A stretch of 11,478 nucleotides of DNA from Ignavibacteria bacterium (GTDB lineage Bacteria; Bacteroidota; Ignavibacteria; Tepidaquicellales; OLB5): NCBI GenBank assembly GCA_030835005.1, contig JAUQWT010000158.1:1-11478 (forward strand). Direction: 5' to 3'. The translations under genes were made by a program, and so were the position numbers. Below are positions 6,853-11,478 of the stretch, one piece after another (within the stretch, counting starts at the first letter, position 1; each line of letters opens with the position of its first letter). The notes below the pieces were generated by a model, which saw only the letters and a list, made by a program, of their open reading frames with translations, had not been told where the DNA came from and did no database searches.

Positions 6853-8913
6853 TTATTTAACCAGCACCATTTTCTTTGTTTCAAAAAGATTTCCATCTAT
6901 AAACATAGAATAAAAATACAGCCCTGACGACATATCACTTGCATTGAAGCTCAGAACATATTCACCTGCAGGCAATTTAGTGTTCACAAGCGTCTTCACT
7001 TCCCTCCCAAGCACATCAAATATCAAGATACGTACTCCGGATTGTTTTATCAGTGAGTAACTTATATTTGTTGAAGCGTTAAACGGGTTAGGGTAATTCT
7101 GGCTAAGTTTCATTTTTACCGGTACGTGATTGTTCTCTACTGCAATTGGGTCGAAATATTGAAAATTCATGCACCAACTGAGAAGTTCACCCTGTACTAC
7201 AGTTGAAAGATTCAGTATTCTCAGCCTCCACAATCCCTGAAGCTCTGTGTTATCAAGCACTGTTAATTCAGCTTCCGGCTTAAAATGTCCGGTAAAGGGT
7301 GGTGTCCCTTCTTTTATTGAGAGTTCAGCTTCATCATCAAACGTAGTGTTGGTGTAATTATCCCCTTCTCCTCCGTTCTCTTTGCTGAGCAAATGCATGG
7401 GTACGCCGTCCCGAATCAGCCAAATATAGAGATCCTGATCATTTGTATGATTGATAGAAAGGTTTACATCCAGATCCAGTATCAAGCCCCTGTTCGGTAT
7501 GATTACCGAATCATACACAATTGTCTGGAATGGCAGCATCCTTGGAACTGTGTTGGAACACTGGCTCGACTGGTCAAAGATATAGTAATAGAAGAATTCC
7601 GGCGGAGGTACCGTACCCGGAGGTTCAAATCCCCTCCCGCCATAAGGAAGTGTCCCTATCATGTTACCCGAAGAATCCTGTGCTGCTACGTAGTACGAAA
7701 CTTTGGTTCTCAGCGGATATCCGGGTAATAAGAACCTGAAAGTATCAAGATTATTATAGAAAGCATTCACTGAATTGAAATTTCCACCTTCGGATTTGTA
7801 ATACAGTCTTGGGGCATTACCTGCTACGGCTATACCGTGCGCTGAGCTAATTACAAATTCCGCTACCCTTGCCGAAGTATCATTTGTGCTTCCCAACGGA
7901 GTGTGTTTGAAATTTATAGTATAATCATATTCAAGGACCAAAAGGCAAGCGGCGGCGGCTTTAGTAAGGCTTAAAAAGTACTGCTTGTTAAGATTGGGAA
8001 AATTATCATCTACCGTATGATAATTGGAATTGAAGTCAGAATAAGTGTCCTCGATAAGCAGAACCCCTTTGTAACCCCTTTCCAGAAATGACATTTCATC
8101 GCTTCCGGGTCCGGTCCGTTTAGGATTCAGATCCGGCAGGTAAACCTTAACCGCGCTGTACATTATCTCTGACAAAGAAACAGAGTTAGAATCACTTCCG
8201 ACACTATGAACTCCGTCATTGTTAAAATCCCATGCTATCATATCCAGATTAATGACCGCAATAATAGAGTCCCCCTTTTTTTTGCAGGAATCAGCATAAG
8301 CATCACTTCCGAATAAAAAGCGCTCTTCTTCATCCCATGCTGCAAACACGATCGTGTAGGGCAGTTCATGTTCTGTCAGTATCCTTGCAATTTCAAGCAC
8401 GGCCGCTGTACCTGAAGCATTGTCGTCTGCCCCGTGTGTAGTATCCGGAACGATACCGCTTACGTAATCATCATAATGGCAGCAAAGAATTATTTTCTGG
8501 TTCGGGAATTTGTTTCCGGGTTTAACTCCCAGAATATTCATTCCTGTCTGGCTGTACTGCCAATACTCTGCCTGGTACCCGAAACTTCTAAATCTCTCAT
8601 ACAGATACTGTGCAGCAAGAATATTACCATCCGATTTCCAGAATCTGGATATAATTCTCCGCGTTTCCGAGCCAATAATACAAGTCGTATCCCCGGTCAG
8701 CTCTCTGTTAAAACGGGAAAGTGAATCAAGGGATACTTTTGATATTACTGCTTCTACTTCAGGATGGTAACAGCTTTGGGAAAACAATTGAGGAAGTGTA
8801 ATACTGCATACAACTATTAACTTCAAAAAAAACTTTGAGAATTTTCCGGTCAGAACTGACCGTTGTGTACACTGGATGGAGACTGGCAAAGAGAGCTTAT
8901 GAATTGCATTCAT
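6853..8913 (-). CDS. Secreted M28-family zinc peptidase with P-domain and T9SS sorting domain (copy B)
   Basis: The 686-residue paralogue of the downstream peptidase, with the same order of parts: signal peptide (core ~28-42, ending near SQSCY 45-49), M28 domain (~60-335), beta linker, P-domain (~452-585) and T9SS tail (603-686). Zinc-site residues are complete: H146 and D148, D163 (GADDNASG), E196-E197 (WDEEE), D224 (NLDMIA) and H299 (NYHT). The residue before the first ligand is Cys145, preceded by Cys144, where a Gly is usual; copy A has CG. The tail reads NPFNA rather than NPFNP. The start is set at the ATG at 8913: it has GGGAGG 6-7 bases upstream, gives a length matching copy A (687), and both proteins then begin MN. 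The frame also runs upstream to a TTG at 8970, but that codon coincides with a probable promoter box. Substrate unknown. Confidence 0.94.
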   Translation of the reverse strand: MNAIHKLSLPVSIQCTQRSVLTGKFSKFFLKLIVVCSITLPQLFSQSCYHPEVEAVISKVSLDSLSRFNRELTGDTTCIIGSETRRIISRFWKSDGNILAAQYLYERFRSFGYQAEYWQYSQTGMNILGVKPGNKFPNQKIILCCHYDDYVSGIVPDTTHGADDNASGTAAVLEIARILTEHELPYTIVFAAWDEEERFLFGSDAYADSCKKKGDSIIAVINLDMIAWDFNNDGVHSVGSDSNSVSLSEIMYSAVKVYLPDLNPKRTGPGSDEMSFLERGYKGVLLIEDTYSDFNSNYHTVDDNFPNLNKQYFLSLTKAAAACLLVLEYDYTINFKHTPLGSTNDTSARVAEFVISSAHGIAVAGNAPRLYYKSEGGNFNSVNAFYNNLDTFRFLLPGYPLRTKVSYYVAAQDSSGNMIGTLPYGGRGFEPPGTVPPPEFFYYYIFDQSSQCSNTVPRMLPFQTIVYDSVIIPNRGLILDLDVNLSINHTNDQDLYIWLIRDGVPMHLLSKENGGEGDNYTNTTFDDEAELSIKEGTPPFTGHFKPEAELTVLDNTELQGLWRLRILNLSTVVQGELLSWCMNFQYFDPIAVENNHVPVKMKLSQNYPNPFNASTNISYSLIKQSGVRILIFDVLGREVKTLVNTKLPAGEYVLSFNASDMSSGLYFYSMFIDGNLFETKKMVLVK

Positions 8914-8939
8914 AATAAGCCTCCCTGTAAGTTGTATTT

Positions 8940-8970
8940 CAAATATATGGCAGGAAACCCTATTTAGCAA
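8940..8970 (-). promoter_or_regulatory. Bacteroidota-type promoter of the peptidase pair
   Basis: On the minus strand, TTG (complement of 8968-8970) and TATATTTG (complement of 8940-8947) are separated by 20 bases. This matches the -33/-7 arrangement (TTG and TAnnTTTG) recognised by the main sigma factor of Bacteroidota. It leaves a leader of roughly 20 bases containing the strong GGGAGG ribosome site before the ATG at 8913. Position and motif agree well; whether this lineage uses the same consensus is inferred. Confidence 0.5.
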
Positions 8971-9039
8971 CTCAAAAAACAGAAATTATTAATTCTATAT
9001 GAACGAGGAATTTTTCAACCTCTTAATCGATCTTAACTT

Positions 9040-9642
9040 CTATTTTAATATGAATACAATACCTGATTTAAACTGAAAAAAACTGTATTCCCTGCCGCCG
9101 CCTCCCACATCCATCTCAGCTGCACCAACATAAACACTTTCAAGTGAAAGCATTGCCCAGTTGTTCAGATAATATTCACCCCCTGCCCTTAGATTATACA
9201 TAACCAATACATCTATATGGCTTCCGCCGTTACCGTAACTAGCGTAAACCTTGCTTCCGCCAATTCCCAGAGCAGTATAAATATTCCCCTTATTGAGCGG
9301 AAATCTGTATTTCACAATGGGCGAATATTGATGGATAGTGAAACTCCTTTCAATATTTCTTTGCAGATATTGATCGTAAGCAGTTTCGTTCCCAAATGAG
9401 AGGTCATAGTTAAAGCCTATGTACCAGTTCTTCCCGGTATGGACTTCGGCAGTAATATCGGCGCAAAATCCATGCGGTATATTTGCATTTGATATAGAGG
9501 CTATCCCTGAATAACTTGTGTAAGCTGTGTGATAACCCGCCTTTAATGAAAGTAATGATTCGAAATTGTATTTTCTATTTTGAGATAAAGAGATGGTGAA
9601 AGTAAACATTAAGAGCAAAAAGCCAACAATCGAAAATTTCAT
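9040..9642 (-). CDS. Small outer-membrane beta-barrel-like protein
   Basis: Encodes 200 residues. A signal peptide (hydrophobic 5-18, probable cleavage after SLS or SLSQ near 18-21) precedes a sequence made of alternating hydrophobic/polar segments rich in Gly, Tyr and Phe. These include NWYIGFNYDLSFG, YSPIVKYRF, NIYTALGIGG and YNLRAGGEYYL, as in small 8-strand outer-membrane barrels. The last strand (FFQFKSGIVFILK) carries aromatic and hydrophobic residues as expected for insertion. A Gly run near 174-180 (GGGG) probably marks a loop. I cannot name a family. It starts only 7 bases after the stop of the propeller gene and has no Shine-Dalgarno match, so translational coupling is likely. A partnership with the propeller protein, for example as a surface anchor, is inference from position alone. 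Confidence 0.78.
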   Translation of the reverse strand: MKFSIVGFLLLMFTFTISLSQNRKYNFESLLSLKAGYHTAYTSYSGIASISNANIPHGFCADITAEVHTGKNWYIGFNYDLSFGNETAYDQYLQRNIERSFTIHQYSPIVKYRFPLNKGNIYTALGIGGSKVYASYGNGGSHIDVLVMYNLRAGGEYYLNNWAMLSLESVYVGAAEMDVGGGGREYSFFQFKSGIVFILK

Positions 9643-9649
9643 GTGGTTG

Positions 9650-10858
9650 TTATTTTAAGAGCATCATTTTTTTTGATTCGAAATAATCACGTGATCGCAA
9701 TACACAAAAATATACACCGCTCGCATAATTTGATGCATCCCAGTCAGCACTATAACTGCCCGCGTTCATTTGCTCTTTCACAAGCTTTGTAATTTCCCTG
9801 CCATTTATATCATATATAATCAATTCAACAAATCCGGTTTTGGGCAGATCGAATTTTATGTTTGTTACAGGATTGAATGGGTTTGGATAGTTTTGCGAAA
9901 GTTGAAATTTATCGGGAACTTCAAATGAAATGTTTACAACACCTATCAACTCATTTAGTGGTCTTCGCCAAACGCCATACTGATATGTACCAATAAAGGC
10001 ATAATTATTTGAAAAACAAATTGATTTAATGTATTGGTAATTTAGATTCTCCAATCCCTGATTCCTCTGGATCCAATTTACACCAAGATTTGTGGATTGG
10101 TACACACCATAATTCGTTCCGACGAAAACATTCATTCCGTTCATAGTCATAGAGTAAGGTGTAAGGCTGGATAATGATGTTATACTCCAATTAAAGCCTC
10201 TGTTTGTAGAAATATAAACATTTGCATCACCACCTGCGAAGGTAACGGAGTCATTTGTTGACAGACAATCAATTTCATTATTTGAATAAAAAAAAGTTTG
10301 ACTCCAATTCACTCCGAAATCTGTTGAAACATAAACTTTTCCTCCACTTCCACCGGTTCCGACATAAACTGAAGCCCCTTCAATTGCCAATGAAACGACA
10401 TATTCGGAATTAAAGGGTATAAAATTCCAGTTTCCCCCATAATTTGTTGATCTAAATACTCCCCGACTTTCAACAGGGTTTACCGTTCCAGCATAAACGT
10501 AAGGTCCTTCAGCTTCGAGTATCCATACAAATGGACCGCTCAATGTTGTGGGTATCCACAGTTCACCATAATTAGTAGTTTTATATACACCATTTGAGGT
10601 ACTTGCATAAACAATAGAATCATTTGATGCAAGCGTTCGTCCAGAGGAGTTATTGACCAATGACCAATTCATACCGTTATTTATTGTACGGTATATTCCA
10701 TTATCAAGAGCAGCAAACACTATTGAATCACATTTTGTTATGGATAAACAGCTCATATTTCCGAATTGGCCAATCTGTACCCATTGGGAAATTGTTATTT
10801 GAATATTCAGAAATATGATAAACAAAAAAAACTTACTCATAACGCTATTGTTCTTCAT
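9650..10858 (-). CDS. Secreted BNR/Asp-box beta-propeller protein with T9SS sorting domain
   Basis: Encodes 402 residues. The signal peptide spans ~1-24 (core FFLFIIFLNIQ, ending TISQ). Residues ~25-300 hold six Asp-box-like repeats of the form (S/T)TNxGxxW at 58-65, 94-101, 137-144, 178-185, 217-224 and 255-262, each after a strand such as VYVGT or GVYQS. A degenerate seventh unit near 289-299 (YQYGVWRR) would close a propeller. Such repeats occur in sialidase-like and YCF48-like folds. The catalytic residues of sialidases are not recognisable, so a binding or structural role on the cell surface is more likely. The T9SS tail is at 319-402 (LSQNYPNPFNP to KKMMLLK). It lies 94 bases after another propeller gene and just upstream of a barrel protein. 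A start at the internal Met7 is also possible and leaves the signal peptide intact. Confidence 0.9.
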   Translation of the reverse strand: MKNNSVMSKFFLFIIFLNIQITISQWVQIGQFGNMSCLSITKCDSIVFAALDNGIYRTINNGMNWSLVNNSSGRTLASNDSIVYASTSNGVYKTTNYGELWIPTTLSGPFVWILEAEGPYVYAGTVNPVESRGVFRSTNYGGNWNFIPFNSEYVVSLAIEGASVYVGTGGSGGKVYVSTDFGVNWSQTFFYSNNEIDCLSTNDSVTFAGGDANVYISTNRGFNWSITSLSSLTPYSMTMNGMNVFVGTNYGVYQSTNLGVNWIQRNQGLENLNYQYIKSICFSNNYAFIGTYQYGVWRRPLNELIGVVNISFEVPDKFQLSQNYPNPFNPVTNIKFDLPKTGFVELIIYDINGREITKLVKEQMNAGSYSADWDASNYASGVYFCVLRSRDYFESKKMMLLK

Positions 10859-10952
10859 TTGAAGTTAGCTTTTGGATTCTAACATATCACGCAAATATTT
10901 GAATTTACAAAACTTTAAGATACATAATTTCAGAGTATTAGAATATAAAAAT
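10859..10952 (-). other. AT-rich spacer between two propeller genes
   Basis: A 94-base gap. No terminator hairpin and no well-spaced promoter pair is visible. The best -7 candidate on the minus strand is AATATTTG (complement of 10892-10899), one mismatch from TAnnTTTG, with no suitable -33 box. Whether the downstream genes have their own promoter cannot be told. Confidence 0.4.
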
Positions 10953-11477
10953 CTATTTCAATAATACCATTTTCATAGATTTAAGGTAATCCCCAGAGTT
11001 CAACCTGCAAATATATACACCGCTGGCATAATTTGATGCATCCCAATCTGTGCTGTAACTACCAGCATTCATCTGTTTCTGAACAAGCTTTGTGATTTCT
11101 CTGCCGTTTATATCATAAATAGTCAATTCAACAAATCCGGACTTTGGAAGATCAAATTTGATGTTTGTCACCGGATTGAACGGGTTGGGGTAGTTTTGGG
11201 ATAAAGAATAGCTCATTACTATTTGTGTCTGAATATTATTGACAGGGATCAAAACGCCGCTGTTTGTAGTTTTCAGGATTGCGCCACCTGACCCGACAAC
11301 GTAACCGGTATCAGCACTCGTAAAGAATACCGATGCTAGGTTCTTTCCGGTAAATCGGGATGGGGTGAACCAGTTTTCACCATTGTTCGTTGTCTTCAGG
11401 AAAATACCGGTTTCTCCGGTAATATAGCCTGTATTCGCAACCGGAAAATAAACGGATCTGTAATCATCATATGTCTG
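10953..11477 (-). CDS. C-terminal part of a YCF48/BNR-type beta-propeller protein with T9SS sorting domain (5' end outside window)
   Basis: The frame is open from the right edge of the window to the TAG at 10953-10955, giving the last 174 residues. The TTG at 11252 is internal: the codons upstream of it translate into a propeller repeat with no stop. At residues ~27-37 is a full Asp-box (LKTTNNGENW) after GYITGETGIF. A second unit, GYVVGSGGAILKTTNSG (~58-75), breaks off before its Trp and leads into a short linker. The T9SS tail follows (LSQNYPNPFNP to KMVLLK). GYxxGxxGxxLKTTNxGxxW is the signature of YCF48-like seven-bladed propellers, which bind proteins or ligands rather than catalyse. Its tail is very close to that of the downstream neighbour (9650-10858). 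The target and total length cannot be judged from this fragment. Confidence 0.9.
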   Translation of the reverse strand, partial: QTYDDYRSVYFPVANTGYITGETGIFLKTTNNGENWFTPSRFTGKNLASVFFTSADTGYVVGSGGAILKTTNSGVLIPVNNIQTQIVMSYSLSQNYPNPFNPVTNIKFDLPKSGFVELTIYDINGREITKLVQKQMNAGSYSTDWDASNYASGVYICRLNSGDYLKSMKMVLLK

Positions 11478-11478
11478 A

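Noticed and set aside
8914..8970. Extra 19 N-terminal residues of peptidase copy B starting at a TTG at 8970
   Set aside because: The ATG at 8913 has a strong ribosome site and matches the paralogue length, and the TTG fits a promoter box.
9004..9022. Terminator after the barrel gene
   Set aside because: Only a 4-bp GAGG/CCTC stem with a 10-base loop and no T run, so it is not convincing.
10953..11252. A free-standing 99-residue protein consisting only of a sorting domain
   Set aside because: The frame is open upstream to the window edge and translates into Asp-box propeller repeats, so it is the end of a larger gene.

Overview
The window looks like chromosomal DNA from a bacterium of the Fibrobacterota-Chlorobiota-Bacteroidota group, most plausibly an Ignavibacteria-like lineage. 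The main reason is that five separate proteins end in a type IX secretion system (T9SS) type A sorting domain of the form QNYPNPFNPxTxI, with a conserved tail ending KKMxLVK or similar. The DNA is moderately AT-rich and coding is dense. No RNA gene, CRISPR array, transposase or phage gene was seen.

Plus-strand half (1-4663). The window opens inside the C-terminus of a secreted T9SS cargo protein (2-439), closed by a strong hairpin terminator (471-501). A 316-base gap follows, with complementary short segments in its middle and a candidate promoter near its end. It leads into a TerC/Alx-family membrane protein (756-1706), a probable manganese exporter, with its own terminator (1762-1792). Next is a ferrous-iron uptake operon: feoA (1873-2172) overlaps feoB (2156-4225) by 17 bases. 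A small secreted protein of unknown function (4307-4663) follows, then a bidirectional terminator (4690-4712) that separates the two convergent halves.

Minus-strand half (11477 down to 4732). Reading in the direction of transcription, the order is: an incomplete YCF48/BNR-type beta-propeller with a T9SS tail (10953-11477, open at the window edge); a complete six-Asp-box propeller protein with a T9SS tail (9650-10858); a small probable outer-membrane beta-barrel protein 7 bases downstream (9040-9642); and two tandem paralogous secreted zinc peptidases (6853-8913 and 4732-6795). Each peptidase has the layout signal peptide, M28 aminopeptidase domain, P-domain, T9SS sorting domain. A Bacteroidota-type promoter (TTG-N20-TATATTTG) is visible in front of the peptidase pair.

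How it fits together: the minus-strand half is an export/surface cluster whose products should cross the inner membrane by Sec and then be sorted by T9SS to the cell surface or medium. The two peptidases probably trim peptides outside the cell. The plus-strand half is metal handling (Fe(II) import, probable Mn(II) export). No sequence evidence links the halves functionally. Points corrected from a naive reading: the first peptidase starts at the ATG at 8913 rather than an upstream TTG; the gene at 10953 is not a 99-residue protein but the end of a larger propeller protein running off the window; and the first gene is open at the left edge.
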